This document shows positions 1 to 9,221 of a DNA stretch of 64,000 nt, piece after piece (position 1 is the stretch's first letter; each line of letters begins with the position of its first letter). The stretch lies in assembly GCA_022828105.1 (NCBI GenBank), contig JAJEJC010000007.1:454885-518884 (forward strand), written 5' to 3'. The stretch is from Dehalococcoidia bacterium. GTDB lineage: Bacteria > Chloroflexota > Dehalococcoidia > Bin125. Both the position numbers and the translations under genes were made by a program. The notes under the pieces were generated by a model. It was not told where the DNA came from. It searched no databases and saw nothing but the letters and a program-made list of their open reading frames with translations.

Positions 1-713
1 ATCAGTTCGTTGTTGTAGCGAAACCATTCAACGCCGATGCGATCAGTCGCCTGGCTCGGCGACTCGCCAGGCAGGCGGAACTCAGGATCATCGGCGCCGA
101 CGAGCACTTCCGTCCACTCGAAGATCTGGTCCCAGTCCTCCTCTGGGACGCCGCCCATCGCGCAGATCGCGGCGACCGGCAGCTTGGCCGAGAGCTCGTG
201 GACAAGGTCGACGGCCGATCGCGAGCCCTTCTCGGCAAAGTCGGCGACGACCTTCTCGGCGAAGTCGGAAACGTAGTTCTCCGCCATCTCCGCGAAGTGG
301 TCTTCGAGCATCTTCATCATCCGCGGCGTGAAATGCCGCGCGACAAGCCCGCGGTGCTGACGGTGTTCGGGCGGGTCGAGGTAGATGAAGTCGGGCGGGT
401 CGTCCGGGTGACCGCCGGTACGGTTGGTGCCGGCCTCGCGCTGGCGCGAGGCAGTGCCAAGCTTCGACGCGCGGTTCAGCCGAAGCATCTGCGAGTTGGA
501 GAACAGCTCCGGGTGCGACGAGATGTAGCGAATGTCGGCGTGCTTGGTGATCGCCCAGAAGGGCTCATAGCCGGGCCGCTGGTACCAGTAGACCGGCGCT
601 TCCTGGCGAAGCAGATCCCACTCGGCCCAGGGATAGCCGATGTCGCGGTAGCGGTCGGAGTCGGTGATGTCGACGGTGTCGACCGTCAGTGCGGGCGCTT
701 CGGCGATGACCAT
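1..713 (-). CDS. Cytochrome P450, amino-terminal part (cut by window edge)
   Basis: About 237 residues of a cytochrome P450 are visible; the rest lies beyond the left edge. The start is an ATG at 713 with a strong GGAGGAG ribosome site just upstream. The recognisable part is the N-terminal substrate/C-helix region with LDPPEHRQHR, the usual bacterial P450 motif for residues near the heme propionates, preceded by an EAPVYW segment and FSNSQ. The I-helix and heme-ligand Cys are not in the window, so activity cannot be judged. The opening resembles actinobacterial sterol and terpenoid hydroxylases (CYP125/CYP142-like), which is inference. It is transcribed divergently from the alpha/beta hydrolase at 826, and the shared spacer carries two inverted repeats. 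Confidence 0.88.
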   Translation of the reverse strand, partial: MVIAEAPALTVDTVDITDSDRYRDIGYPWAEWDLLRQEAPVYWYQRPGYEPFWAITKHADIRYISSHPELFSNSQMLRLNRASKLGTASRQREAGTNRTGGHPDDPPDFIYLDPPEHRQHRGLVARHFTPRMMKMLEDHFAEMAENYVSDFAEKVVADFAEKGSRSAVDLVHELSAKLPVAAICAMGGVPEEDWDQIFEWTEVLVGADDPEFRLPGESPSQATDRIGVEWFRYNNEL

Positions 714-728
714 GTGTCTCCTCCAACG

Positions 729-771
729 TCCCATCACAGATGGGATGGACTCCGTCTGTTCAGAGACAGAC
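729..771. promoter_or_regulatory. Two inverted repeats in the P450/hydrolase divergent spacer
   Basis: TCCCATC-ACA-GATGGGA (729-745) is a perfect 7-bp inverted repeat, and GTCTGT-TCAGAG-ACAGAC (754-771) a perfect 6-bp one. Both sit between two divergently transcribed genes, where a dimeric repressor such as a TetR-family protein would bind. No regulator gene is adjacent, so the operator role is inference. Confidence 0.4.
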
Positions 772-825
772 TAGCGCCGTCACTTTAGACTTTGCGCGAC
801 GCCCAACAGAAGCAGGAGAGGCCCG

Positions 826-1686
826 ATGGCAGAAGTGATGCGACCGGACGGCACGATCATTCACTACGAGGTCTACGGCGAGGGCAACAGCGAGATTCCT
901 CTGTTGCTGTTCGCGCCGGGCGGAGTCAACTCGCAGATCGAGTTCTGGCAGCGCTCGATCATCAATCCGATTGAGGCCTTCTCGGACGAGTTCACGGTGA
1001 TCGGCATGGATCAGCGTCACTGCGGTCAGTCCAAGACCGGGCTCACGGCGTTCAGCTACGACGAGGCGATGAAGGACCAGATAGCAGTGCTCAACGACCT
1101 CGGCGTCGCGCGCGCGCACGTGATGGGCGGATGCATCGGCTGCGCGTACGCCTTGCGACTCGCCGACCAGGCTCCTGCACGCGTCGCCGGGGTCGTGATG
1201 CAGGATCCGGTCGGGCTGGACGAGACGAACTCGCCCGAGACCTTCTACGAAATGTTCAATCCGACGATTCGGCTCTGCCGCGCGGAGGGCCTGGAAGCAG
1301 TGATTGAGGCCGCTCAGCGCGATCCGGTTTTCATGCAGAACGACGAGGCCGGTCCGTTCGCGCAGCGCATTCACGACGAACCGCTGTTCGCCGAGGCGGT
1401 GCGCAACATCCGACGCGAGGGCTACATCGCCCTGGTCGTCGAGTTCCGCGACGGGATGTGGCCGCCGGTCGAACCCTACTTCGCCGTCAACGAGGTCGCG
1501 GTGCAGCGCACCTATTCGCCGATGCTGGTCATCCCCGGCGCGGACCCGTTCCACCCGACCGGGATCGGGCATCGCATCTGCAACGAGGCACCCAATGCCC
1601 GCTGCCTCGACGTCGACGCCCGCTCGCCGGAGAAGCTTCCGGCTACGCTCGACTCAATCCGCCAGTTTCTCCGCGAGACCGGCTAA
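826..1686 (+). CDS. Alpha/beta hydrolase-fold protein with a Cys at the nucleophile elbow
   Basis: A 286-residue alpha/beta hydrolase. The ATG at 826 follows an AGGAGAG ribosome site. Visible fold marks are the oxyanion-side strand LLLFAPGG (residues 27-34), MDQRHCGQS (61-69) and a nucleophile elbow GGCIG (101-105). The usual Ser is replaced by Cys103, as in dienelactone hydrolases. The C-terminal MLVIPGADPFHP segment is where the acid and His are expected, and His occurs both there and in GIGHR. Substrate unknown. The next gene (AIM24 family) starts 17 nt after the stop, so the two may be cotranscribed. Alternatives are haloperoxidase-like or ester hydrolase activity. Confidence 0.82.
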   Translation: MAEVMRPDGTIIHYEVYGEGNSEIPLLLFAPGGVNSQIEFWQRSIINPIEAFSDEFTVIGMDQRHCGQSKTGLTAFSYDEAMKDQIAVLNDLGVARAHVMGGCIGCAYALRLADQAPARVAGVVMQDPVGLDETNSPETFYEMFNPTIRLCRAEGLEAVIEAAQRDPVFMQNDEAGPFAQRIHDEPLFAEAVRNIRREGYIALVVEFRDGMWPPVEPYFAVNEVAVQRTYSPMLVIPGADPFHPTGIGHRICNEAPNARCLDVDARSPEKLPATLDSIRQFLRETG

Positions 1687-1703
1687 ACAAAGGAACATCA
1701 CCC

Positions 1704-2375
1704 ATGCAGTACGAGATTCTTCACCGACCGTCGTATGCTCTCGGGCGGATCGAATTGGCGTCGGGCGAGCAGCTACAGGCTGAGGCCGGGGCGATGGTCT
1801 CGATGTCGGCCAGTATCTCGATCGAGACGGGGATGCGAGGCGGGCTGCTGGGCGGTCTGAAGCGCTCCGTGCTAGGCGGCGAGAGCTTCTTCATCAACAC
1901 CTTCACCGCAGAGCAGTCGGGCGAAGTCACGATTGCGCCCGGGCTGCCGGGCGACATCCAGGTGATCGAGATGAGCGGTGGGTCCGTCCTCGTGCAGTCG
2001 GGATCGTTCCTCGCAGCGACAAACGACATCGAGGTCGACACGTCCTGGGGCGGAGCGAAGAGCTTCTTCTCCGGCGAAGGGCTGATCCTGCTGCGCTGCT
2101 CGGGACACGGCTTGTTGTTCCTGTCCAGTTACGGCGCGATTCACCTGAAAGAGCTCAATGCCGGCGAGCAGTACACCGTCGATACCGGGCACATGGTCGC
2201 CTTCGACGACACGGTCAAGTACAGCGTGGGTCGCTCCGGAGGCTGGAAGACCACGCTGCTCTCGGGCGAGGGACTGGTCTGCAAGCTGGAAGGTCCGGGC
2301 CGCTTCTACATGCAGACGCGCAGTCAGGATGCGTTCCTGAGCTGGCTGCTGCCCAAGATTCCCAAACAGTCATAG
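1704..2375 (+). CDS. AIM24 / TIGR00266 family protein
   Basis: A 223-residue AIM24-family protein. The start is the ATG at 1704, with AAAGGAA upstream; reading further upstream would run through the hydrolase. The family forms a beta-sandwich or trimer of unknown biochemical role, named after a mitochondrial protein, and bacterial members are often near membrane or stress genes. Recognisable family blocks are the N-terminal MQYEILHRPSYALGRIEL, the glycine-rich GGLLGGLKR, a central GGSVLVQSGSFLA, and the C-terminal GEGLVCKLEGPGRFYMQTR. There is no signal peptide. It lies 17 nt after the hydrolase and 51 nt before the TauE/SafE transporter, in the same direction. Confidence 0.85.
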   Translation: MQYEILHRPSYALGRIELASGEQLQAEAGAMVSMSASISIETGMRGGLLGGLKRSVLGGESFFINTFTAEQSGEVTIAPGLPGDIQVIEMSGGSVLVQSGSFLAATNDIEVDTSWGGAKSFFSGEGLILLRCSGHGLLFLSSYGAIHLKELNAGEQYTVDTGHMVAFDDTVKYSVGRSGGWKTTLLSGEGLVCKLEGPGRFYMQTRSQDAFLSWLLPKIPKQS

Positions 2376-2426
2376 CGTCCGGTTGAAACCGGCGGATACC
2401 GGCTCACGCCGTCGTAGCCTGCTGGC

Positions 2427-3239
2427 ATGGACTGGCTTGAGTTCGTCGCCCTGATCGGGGTCGGCCTGCTGGTCGGCGTGTACGCGACGGCCGTTGGAGC
2501 CGGCGGCGGCTTCCTGTTTGCGCCGGTATTGCTCACCCGCCATGCCGAGTCGAGTCCGGCCGAGGTCGCGATGGCGTCGATGTGCCTGGTGCTGGCAACA
2601 TCCGGTCTGGCGGCCGCGCGGCTAGCCCGCGAAGGACGGATCGACTACCGCGTCGTCGGCATGGCGGCGGCCATTGCCGTACCGGCCGGCGTGATCGGCG
2701 CGACCGGGACGGCGCAGCTACCCCGAGACGTCTTTGCCGGCGGATTCACCGTGCTGCTTGCGACGCTGGGCATGTACCTGATCTGGAGACCGACGGGAGA
2801 CGCGGGCCAGGTCGGCCGGCGCGGCTGGCGGCGCATGATCCGCGATGGACGCGGAGAGCTGTACCTCTACTGGATTCCCGTCCGCCGCTCGCTCGGCGCG
2901 GTTGCGGTGACCTCGCTACTGACTTCCCTGGCCGGCATCGGCGGCGGACTCTTCTTCGCCACGATCACGATTCGCGTCATGCGCATGCCGGCCTGGCTGG
3001 GCGTGCCCGCGTCGCACAGCATCGTGACCGGCATCGCGATCGCCGTGGTCATCTTTCACACTGCGACGCAGCACTTCGGCGATCCGCTCAACGACGTGCC
3101 GCCGCTGCTGATCGGCGCGTTGATCGCCAACCCGATCGGCCTGCGCGTCGCCGCCCGGATTCGCGAGTCGATGCTCTCGCGGCTGCTCGCGCTGGGCATG
3201 ATCGCGGTGGCGGTGCGGGTCGCCTTCGAGGCCTTCTAG
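2427..3239 (+). CDS. Sulfite exporter TauE/SafE family membrane protein
   Basis: A 270-residue polytopic membrane protein with about seven or eight hydrophobic segments. It opens with LIGVGLLVGVYATAVGAGGG, whose glycine-rich end is the first half of the duplicated TauE/SafE signature. The second half appears near residues 165-200 as SLAGIGGGLFF followed by GVPASHSIVTGIAIAVV. Members export sulfite, sulfoacetate or other organosulfonates, or carry other anions; the substrate here is not indicated. It is convergent with priA, with only 5 nt between the stop codons. Confidence 0.9.
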   Translation: MDWLEFVALIGVGLLVGVYATAVGAGGGFLFAPVLLTRHAESSPAEVAMASMCLVLATSGLAAARLAREGRIDYRVVGMAAAIAVPAGVIGATGTAQLPRDVFAGGFTVLLATLGMYLIWRPTGDAGQVGRRGWRRMIRDGRGELYLYWIPVRRSLGAVAVTSLLTSLAGIGGGLFFATITIRVMRMPAWLGVPASHSIVTGIAIAVVIFHTATQHFGDPLNDVPPLLIGALIANPIGLRVAARIRESMLSRLLALGMIAVAVRVAFEAF

Positions 3240-3244
3240 TCCGA

Positions 3245-5695
3245 CTAGCCGACCGGATCGACATCGACCGACCAGCCGCGGCCGAAGTCGAGCTGTGCCA
3301 ACAGCGACAGCGGCGCGTCGCCCTTGAGCAGCACCTGCCGACGCCACTGCTTGCGGCGGCGGGCGGGATACGCAGGCGCCGGACCGATGATCCGGGCTAC
3401 CGCGCCGGGGGTCCGGCTTCTCAGCACGCTCAATTCACGAACCACGCGACCCGCCTCGGCGTCGGCTTCCTCCGGCGAGGATCTGCTCACGGTGAGTCTC
3501 GCCAGTCTGCCAAAGGGCGGATAGTCGAGTTGCCGGCGCGCATCCATTTCAGCCTGGTAGAACGCCTCGTAGTCATGCGCCGCCGCCGCGGCGACGGCGT
3601 AGTGATCGGGCGAGTAGGTCTGGATGATCACGCGTCCACCGAGCGCTCCGCGACCGGCGCGTCCGGCGACCTGGGACAGCAACTGAAACGCGCGCTCGGC
3701 TGCGGTGTAGTCGGACTCCCGCAGCGAGAGATCGGCGTTCACGACCCCGGCCACGGTGACGCTGGGTAGATCGAGGCCCTTGGCGATCATCTGCGTTCCG
3801 ATCAGCACTCGGGAGCGTCGATCCGCGAACTCGGCGAGCAGCGCCTCGTGCGAACCAGCAGATGATGCCGTGTCGCGATCCCAGCGCGTAATCGGGATTT
3901 CGCCCCAACGGCGCCGCACCTCTGCCTCGAGTTGGGCGGTTCCAAAGCTCATCGCTCTGATCCGCTCGTCGGCGCACGCCGGGCAGCGCGTCGGCGGCGG
4001 TCGTCGCTCGCCGCACTCGTGGCAGAGGAGATATGGGCCGGGGCGATGCAGGGTGAGCGCGATTGAGCAACGCGTACATCCGACCGCCTCTCCGCAGGCG
4101 CGACAGACCAGCGCCGACACTCCCCTCCGGTTGAGAAACAACAGTATCTGCTCGTCACGCGAGAGCGCCTGTGAGATTGCCGAGTCCAGTTCGCGGCTGA
4201 ACACCGATCGGACGCCGGCGGCGAGCTCCTCGCGCAGATCGACGATGTCGACCACGGGTTGCGGAATAACCCGCGGTCCATTGCCCCCCGACTGAATCCG
4301 CTGGGTCAATCGCAGCAGTCGACTCTGTCCGGCGCGGGCCCTGGCCATCGAGACCACGCTTGGCGTTCCCGAACCGAGCAGTGTGCCCAGCCGACTGCGA
4401 GCCGCCATCTCTCGAGCGACCGCTACGGCGTGATAGCGCGGCTGCGGATCGGTCTGCTTGTATGTCCACTCGTGCTCCTCGTCGACGATCACCAGCGCGA
4501 CACGCTTGATCGGACCGAAGAGCGCGGAACGGGCGCCTATCAGGATGCGTTTCTCCCCCGCGTACACCTGCCGCCACTGCTCGCGCGCTTCGGCGCGGGC
4601 GAGTCCTGAGTGCCGTACGGCAACCTGACCCGGAAATCGGGCCTCGAACCGGGCGATGGTCTGCGGTGCGAGCGCGATCTCGGGAACCAGGACCATCACG
4701 CCGCCGCCCGATGCGAGCGCGCGCTCGGTCGCCGCCAGGTACACCTCGGTCTTGCCGCTGCCGGTCACGCCGTGAAGCATGAAGACCTGACCGTCTTCAG
4801 AGTCCATGGACTGCGTGATTGCATCGACGGCTGACCGCTGTTCCCGCGTCAACTCCGGCGCTGGGATCGGATCGAGGCGGTCGATCGGCGCGCCTACGTC
4901 CTGTCGCGAGAGGTAACCGGCCTGTTCGAGGTCGTCCATGTCTGCACGCGTGGCCGTGCTGCGCCGTCTGGCTACCTGCTCGTCAAGCGGTCCGTCCGCC
5001 AAGAGGCGCAGCAGCTCAAGCTGCCGCCGCTCCGAAGCCGTGCGGCGCAGCGACGCCGCGATAGACCGCGCCTGCTGCCGGTCGATGGCGAGCTTGATTA
5101 CGCCGCCCTGACGAACGGCGAGCGAGCTCCCATCGAGCCATGATTCCAACTGCTTGCGCCCGCCCAGCATCCGCGCCGCGTCGTCGTCCGACAGACCATC
5201 CGGACGATCGCTGAGGGCGGCCAATAGGTCGCCCGGCCTCGACCGCTTGCCCTGCGGCCAGGCAGCGATCACTTCCCGAAGCTGCGCTCCCGTTATGGAA
5301 AGTACAAGCCGCTTCGGAATCGTCGGCTTCACCGGCACGAGTGGACGGAAAGACTCCACCGACCGTCGCGGCCGCGTCGGCGTACCGGGCGGAAGGAAGA
5401 GCTGAACGCAGGACGCGATCGGAGCGAGGTAGCGATCCGACATCCAGCCGGCGAGATCGAGCTGCTCGGATGACAGCAGCGGGCCGGGGTCGAGCACCCG
5501 CTCGATTGTGCGCGGGTCCGCCACTTCGCTCTCGGACGTGACCGCGAGCACGATGCCAATCGCCCATTGTGAACGCCAGGGGACGACCACCGACATTCCG
5601 CGCCGCAGCTCCATGTCCGGTCGGGCCGCGTAGGTGAAGGCGCCGGGCTGAGGGCTTCCGCTCAGGACGGCGACTTCGGCGTATCGTTCGATCAT
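3245..5695 (-). CDS. priA: Primosomal replication restart helicase PriA
   Basis: An 816-residue PriA helicase that loads the replisome at collapsed forks. The DNA-binding N-terminal domain is followed by a superfamily 2 helicase core with Walker A GVTGSGKTEVYL and the DEEH box in VIVDEEHEWTYKQ. The zinc-ribbon insertion has paired Cys motifs (CRACGEAVGC, CHECGER, CPAC). The late helicase motifs GTQMIAKGLDLPSV and QVAGRAGRG are intact. The length is near normal for the family. The ATG at 5695 is divergent from the CoA transferase start at 5780, so the 84-nt spacer must hold both promoters. Confidence 0.97.
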   Translation of the reverse strand: MIERYAEVAVLSGSPQPGAFTYAARPDMELRRGMSVVVPWRSQWAIGIVLAVTSESEVADPRTIERVLDPGPLLSSEQLDLAGWMSDRYLAPIASCVQLFLPPGTPTRPRRSVESFRPLVPVKPTIPKRLVLSITGAQLREVIAAWPQGKRSRPGDLLAALSDRPDGLSDDDAARMLGGRKQLESWLDGSSLAVRQGGVIKLAIDRQQARSIAASLRRTASERRQLELLRLLADGPLDEQVARRRSTATRADMDDLEQAGYLSRQDVGAPIDRLDPIPAPELTREQRSAVDAITQSMDSEDGQVFMLHGVTGSGKTEVYLAATERALASGGGVMVLVPEIALAPQTIARFEARFPGQVAVRHSGLARAEAREQWRQVYAGEKRILIGARSALFGPIKRVALVIVDEEHEWTYKQTDPQPRYHAVAVAREMAARSRLGTLLGSGTPSVVSMARARAGQSRLLRLTQRIQSGGNGPRVIPQPVVDIVDLREELAAGVRSVFSRELDSAISQALSRDEQILLFLNRRGVSALVCRACGEAVGCTRCSIALTLHRPGPYLLCHECGERRPPPTRCPACADERIRAMSFGTAQLEAEVRRRWGEIPITRWDRDTASSAGSHEALLAEFADRRSRVLIGTQMIAKGLDLPSVTVAGVVNADLSLRESDYTAAERAFQLLSQVAGRAGRGALGGRVIIQTYSPDHYAVAAAAAHDYEAFYQAEMDARRQLDYPPFGRLARLTVSRSSPEEADAEAGRVVRELSVLRSRTPGAVARIIGPAPAYPARRRKQWRRQVLLKGDAPLSLLAQLDFGRGWSVDVDPVG

Positions 5696-5779
5696 TCGCG
5701 GAGTCCTGTACTGGAGCAGGTGTTAGCGTCGCACTCGGACAACGTGTGTGACTTGAAGGTTGATGAATGGGAGCGTCAG

Positions 5780-7072
5780 ATGTCCAGTGATCGGACCGAT
5801 CAGGGCGCCGATGCCCAGCCGTTCGATGGTATTCGGGTCGTCGAGTTCGGACAGTTCGTCGCCGTGCCGTTCGCCGCGCAGTTGCTGGCGGAAGGCGGCG
5901 CCGAAGTCATCAAGATTGAGTCGTTGGAGGGCGACCCTACCCGCAGGCTTGCGCAGATCGCGCCGATGGAGTCGCGCATCTACCTATCCCGCAACCGCGG
6001 CAAGCGATCGCTACCGCTGCACTTGCGGCACGAACGGGCGCAACAGATCATTGAGGCGCTATTGGTTCGCGCCGACGTGGCCCTGATGAACTTTCGCCCA
6101 GGACTGGCCGAGCAGTTTGGTCTGGATGCCGCGTCCCTGAAGCAACGCTTTCCGCGCCTGGTGATTGCGACCGTGACGCCGTTCGGCCGCTACGGCCCCG
6201 ATGCGGGTCTCGCGGGCATGGACATCGTCGTACAGGCGCGCAGCGGTCTGATGGTCGCCAACGGGCGGTCGGGAGACGGCAGACCGCTGAGCGGCGACCC
6301 GGTCAGCGCCGACTACATGGCGGCGATGTCGCTCGCGTTTGGGATCGCCTCGGCACTGCTGCGCCGCACCGTGACCGGCAAGGGCGGCGAAGTGCATGCG
6401 TCGCTGATGCAAGCGGCGATGACACTGAACAACAACCAGATGCTGCGCGTCGAGTCGGTCGACGGTCCCGTCCACGACGAGTCGAAGCGGATGCTGGCCG
6501 AGATGCGGCAGCGCGGCGCGCCCTACGACGAGCAACGTATGGCGCAGCCATCGGCGCGAGCGCGGATCATGGCCGACATCTACTTTCGCACCTACACCAC
6601 GTCGGACGGCTGGCTTGCCGTGGCCTGCGGCAGCACGCGTCTGCGGGCCGCGTTCAGCCTGGCGATCGGCCTGGAGGACGAGTACACGGGCGACGATCCG
6701 AATCACCATCCCGAGCACTACGAGGGGCTACGTGAACAGGCGGAAGCGATCATGGCGGCCGAGTCGACATCGCACTGGGAAGGCGTGTTGTCCGAGGCCG
6801 GCGTCCCGGTCTCGCGAGTGCTGATGCCGTTCGAGATCCTCGACGACCCGCAGACGGCGGCGAACGAAATGCTGTACGACCTTGAACATCCGAGGGTCGG
6901 CACGATCAGGATGCTCGCGCCGCCGGTCGCGTTGGACGAATCGGGCTTCCGTCAGCCCGGGGCAACCCGCCCGTTCGCCAGCGAAACGCGGGACATCCTG
7001 GGCGAGTTGGGGTTCGATGGCCCGGACATTGACGGGTTCGTCGAATCGGGCGTCACGCGACACTCAATCTGA
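5780..7072 (+). CDS. CaiB/BaiF family III CoA transferase
   Basis: A 430-residue formyl-CoA/carnitine-CoA transferase-type enzyme that moves CoA between carboxylic acids through an aspartyl-CoA thioester. The ATG at 5780 is preferred over the in-frame GTG at 5720 because the conserved domain begins with FDGIRVVEFGQFVAVPFAAQ. The expected catalytic Asp is in GLAGMDIVVQ, about residue 148. Other family blocks are GAEVIKIE, LSRNRGKRSL and LMNFRPG. The substrate cannot be read from the sequence. The 3' end overlaps lysS on the other strand by 9 nt. Confidence 0.92.
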   Translation: MSSDRTDQGADAQPFDGIRVVEFGQFVAVPFAAQLLAEGGAEVIKIESLEGDPTRRLAQIAPMESRIYLSRNRGKRSLPLHLRHERAQQIIEALLVRADVALMNFRPGLAEQFGLDAASLKQRFPRLVIATVTPFGRYGPDAGLAGMDIVVQARSGLMVANGRSGDGRPLSGDPVSADYMAAMSLAFGIASALLRRTVTGKGGEVHASLMQAAMTLNNNQMLRVESVDGPVHDESKRMLAEMRQRGAPYDEQRMAQPSARARIMADIYFRTYTTSDGWLAVACGSTRLRAAFSLAIGLEDEYTGDDPNHHPEHYEGLREQAEAIMAAESTSHWEGVLSEAGVPVSRVLMPFEILDDPQTAANEMLYDLEHPRVGTIRMLAPPVALDESGFRQPGATRPFASETRDILGELGFDGPDIDGFVESGVTRHSI

Positions 7073-8575
7073 CAGCTTGCGCATCTGCGGGAAGAGGATC
7101 ACGTCGCGAATGGACTGCGAGTTGGTCAACAACATGGCGAGGCGATCCATGCCCATGCCCAGACCGCCGGTCGGAGGCATGCCGTGTTCCAGGGCAACGA
7201 GAAAGTCCTCGTCCATCTGCTCAGCCTCCTCGTCGCCTTCCGACTTGAGGCGGAGCTGCTCTTCGAATCGCGCGCGTTGATCGACAGGGTCGTTTAGCTC
7301 GGTGTAGGCGTTCGCCAGTTCCCAACCGGCGACGAACAGCTCGAACCGCTCGACCAGCGTCTCGTCATATTCGGTTCGCTTGGCCAGCGGTGAGATCGCA
7401 AGCGGATAGTCGAGCAGGAAGGTCGGTTGGCGCAGATTCGGCTCGACTCTCTCCGAGACCAGCTCATCGAACAGCTTGCCCCAGCCTGCGTTGGGTGGAA
7501 TGCCGATGCCCTGCTCGCGCAGCAAGTCTTCCATGGCTTCGACAGTCGGATAGTCGCGGAAGTCGACTCCGACGTGTTCCTGCACGGCGTCGACCATTGT
7601 GACGCGGCGGAACGGCGGGGTGAAGTCGATCTCACCGTCTGCCCAGGGGACGCGCGTCGATCCGGCGACCTCGGCACTGATGTAGGCAAGACTCTGCTCG
7701 ACCATCTCTGCCACGCCGTGATAGTCGGTGTAGGCCTCGTAGCTCTCCATCATCGTGAACTCGGGGTTCCAGCGATTTCCGATGCCCTCGTTGCGGAACA
7801 GCCTGCCTATCTCGTAGACCTTGTCGAACCCGCCGACAATCAGTCGCTTCAAGTGCAGCTCCAGCGCAATCCGCAATTGCCGGGGCTCGTCGAGCGCGTT
7901 GAGGTGCGTCAGGAACGGTCTCGCCGCCGCGCCGCCCGCCTCGGTCTGCAGGACCGGCGTTTCCACTTCGAGGAATCCACGAGCGTCCATGAACCGACGC
8001 ATGGCAGAGATCACCTCCGAGCGGCGGCGCAGGACCTCCTTGGCATCGTGATTGGCGATCAGATCGAGGTATCGCTGTCGATAACGGGTCTCGATGTCCT
8101 GCAGCCCGTGGTACTTCTCCGGCGGTGGACGCAGCGACTTGGTCAGCATGGCGAGGCGCTCGGCCTGAACGGAGATCTCGCCGCGCCGGGAGCGGATCAG
8201 CGGTCCCGAAGCTTCAATGAAATCGCCGAGATCGAACGCATCAAGCAGCGACCATGCGTCACCAAGCGCGCGCTCGCTGGCCAGTATCTGGATTGCCGCC
8301 GAGTCGTCCTCGATATCTACAAACGCGATCCTGCCCATGTTGCGCAGCGCTGTGATCCGGCCGGCAAGCGTGACCACGGGACCGTCGGAGTCGGGAGTGC
8401 GCGCTTCATGATCTTCGAACATTCGGCGGCCAGCCGCGATGTCGTGCGTTCTGGCGGTGCGCGGCGGATACGGCTCGACGCCCTGGGCCCGCAAGGCTTC
8501 CGCCTTGGCCTGACGCTCGGCGATGATCTCACGCAAGTAGGGCGTTTCTGAACCAGTCGTCGAGGATTGAGTCAT
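7064..8575 (-). CDS. lysS: Lysyl-tRNA synthetase, class II
   Basis: A 503-residue class II lysyl-tRNA synthetase. The N-terminal OB-fold anticodon-binding domain (GRITALRNMGRIAFVDIED, around residues 70-90) is followed by the catalytic core. Motif 1 is in FLEVETPVLQ, motif 2 in RNEGIGNRWNPEFTMMESY, and motif 3 is GGLGMGMDRLAMLL near the C-terminus. The length is normal. It lies 56 nt downstream of the greA-like gene in the same direction, the common bacterial greA-lysS arrangement, so cotranscription is likely. Confidence 0.97.
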   Translation of the reverse strand: MTQSSTTGSETPYLREIIAERQAKAEALRAQGVEPYPPRTARTHDIAAGRRMFEDHEARTPDSDGPVVTLAGRITALRNMGRIAFVDIEDDSAAIQILASERALGDAWSLLDAFDLGDFIEASGPLIRSRRGEISVQAERLAMLTKSLRPPPEKYHGLQDIETRYRQRYLDLIANHDAKEVLRRRSEVISAMRRFMDARGFLEVETPVLQTEAGGAAARPFLTHLNALDEPRQLRIALELHLKRLIVGGFDKVYEIGRLFRNEGIGNRWNPEFTMMESYEAYTDYHGVAEMVEQSLAYISAEVAGSTRVPWADGEIDFTPPFRRVTMVDAVQEHVGVDFRDYPTVEAMEDLLREQGIGIPPNAGWGKLFDELVSERVEPNLRQPTFLLDYPLAISPLAKRTEYDETLVERFELFVAGWELANAYTELNDPVDQRARFEEQLRLKSEGDEEAEQMDEDFLVALEHGMPPTGGLGMGMDRLAMLLTNSQSIRDVILFPQMRKLSD

Positions 8576-8631
8576 CTCAGTGTGTCTCTCAGGCTGCGGC
8601 CCCCTGCCGCGTAGCCGGAGACCGAACGTGA

Positions 8632-9180
8632 CTAGGAAATGGCCTTGACCTTGAACTTGCGCACACCGGTCGGCGTGGAGACTTCGACCGTGTCGCCGAC
8701 CCTCGCGCCGAGCAGCGCCTTGCCCACGGGAGACTCGTCGGAGAGCAAGCCGTTCTTGGGATCGACCTCCGCCGGCCCCACGATTCGGTAGTTGACATCG
8801 GTTCGCTTGGGCATCGGCCGCACGGTCACGGTCGAACCGAGACGCACCACTTCCGACCCGCGAATCTCCTGCTCATCGATCACCTCGGCGGCCGAGATCA
8901 CAGCTTCAATCTCGCGAATCCGACCCTCGATAAAGGCCTGTTCGTTCTTGGTCTCGCCGCCGTCGCCTTCGTCGCGGGCGCCGGGCGAATCTTCCCGAAC
9001 CTGTTGGATCAGTTCGGCCGCCTGGCGGCGGCGCTCCTTGAGTGTGAGCAGTTCCGCGCGCAGACGTTGCAGGCCGTCAGCAGTGATTGGCACCGAACGT
9101 CGAAGCACCACGTGATCTGCCTGACCGATCAATAGTTCGTCACGCCGTATTGCGTTATGGCAGGCTACGATAGCAGGCAT
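8632..9180 (-). CDS. greA: GreA/GreB family transcription elongation factor with divergent tip
   Basis: A Gre-family factor: N-terminal coiled coil, then a FKBP-like domain with the RIVGPAEVDPKNGLLSDESP block and the GKALLGARVGDTVEV core. These proteins enter the RNA polymerase secondary channel and stimulate transcript cleavage. The standard tip motif GDLKENAEY is absent; the same place reads ARDEGDGGETKNEQAF, acidic but different. The ATG at 9180 gives a 29-residue extension before PITADGLQRLRAELL where the family begins, so a GTG at 9111 or 9108 may be the real start. Upstream of lysS. It could be a Gfh-like paralogue instead of GreA. Confidence 0.8.
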   Translation of the reverse strand: MPAIVACHNAIRRDELLIGQADHVVLRRSVPITADGLQRLRAELLTLKERRRQAAELIQQVREDSPGARDEGDGGETKNEQAFIEGRIREIEAVISAAEVIDEQEIRGSEVVRLGSTVTVRPMPKRTDVNYRIVGPAEVDPKNGLLSDESPVGKALLGARVGDTVEVSTPTGVRKFKVKAIS

Positions 9181-9221
9181 GGCACGGGCAGTTTCCCAGC
9201 GGATCCGGGCGATCGTGTAAC

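Noticed and set aside
2379-2392. CCGGTTGAAACCGG hairpin as terminator of the AIM24 gene
   Set aside because: The stem is only 5-6 bp and there is no U tract.
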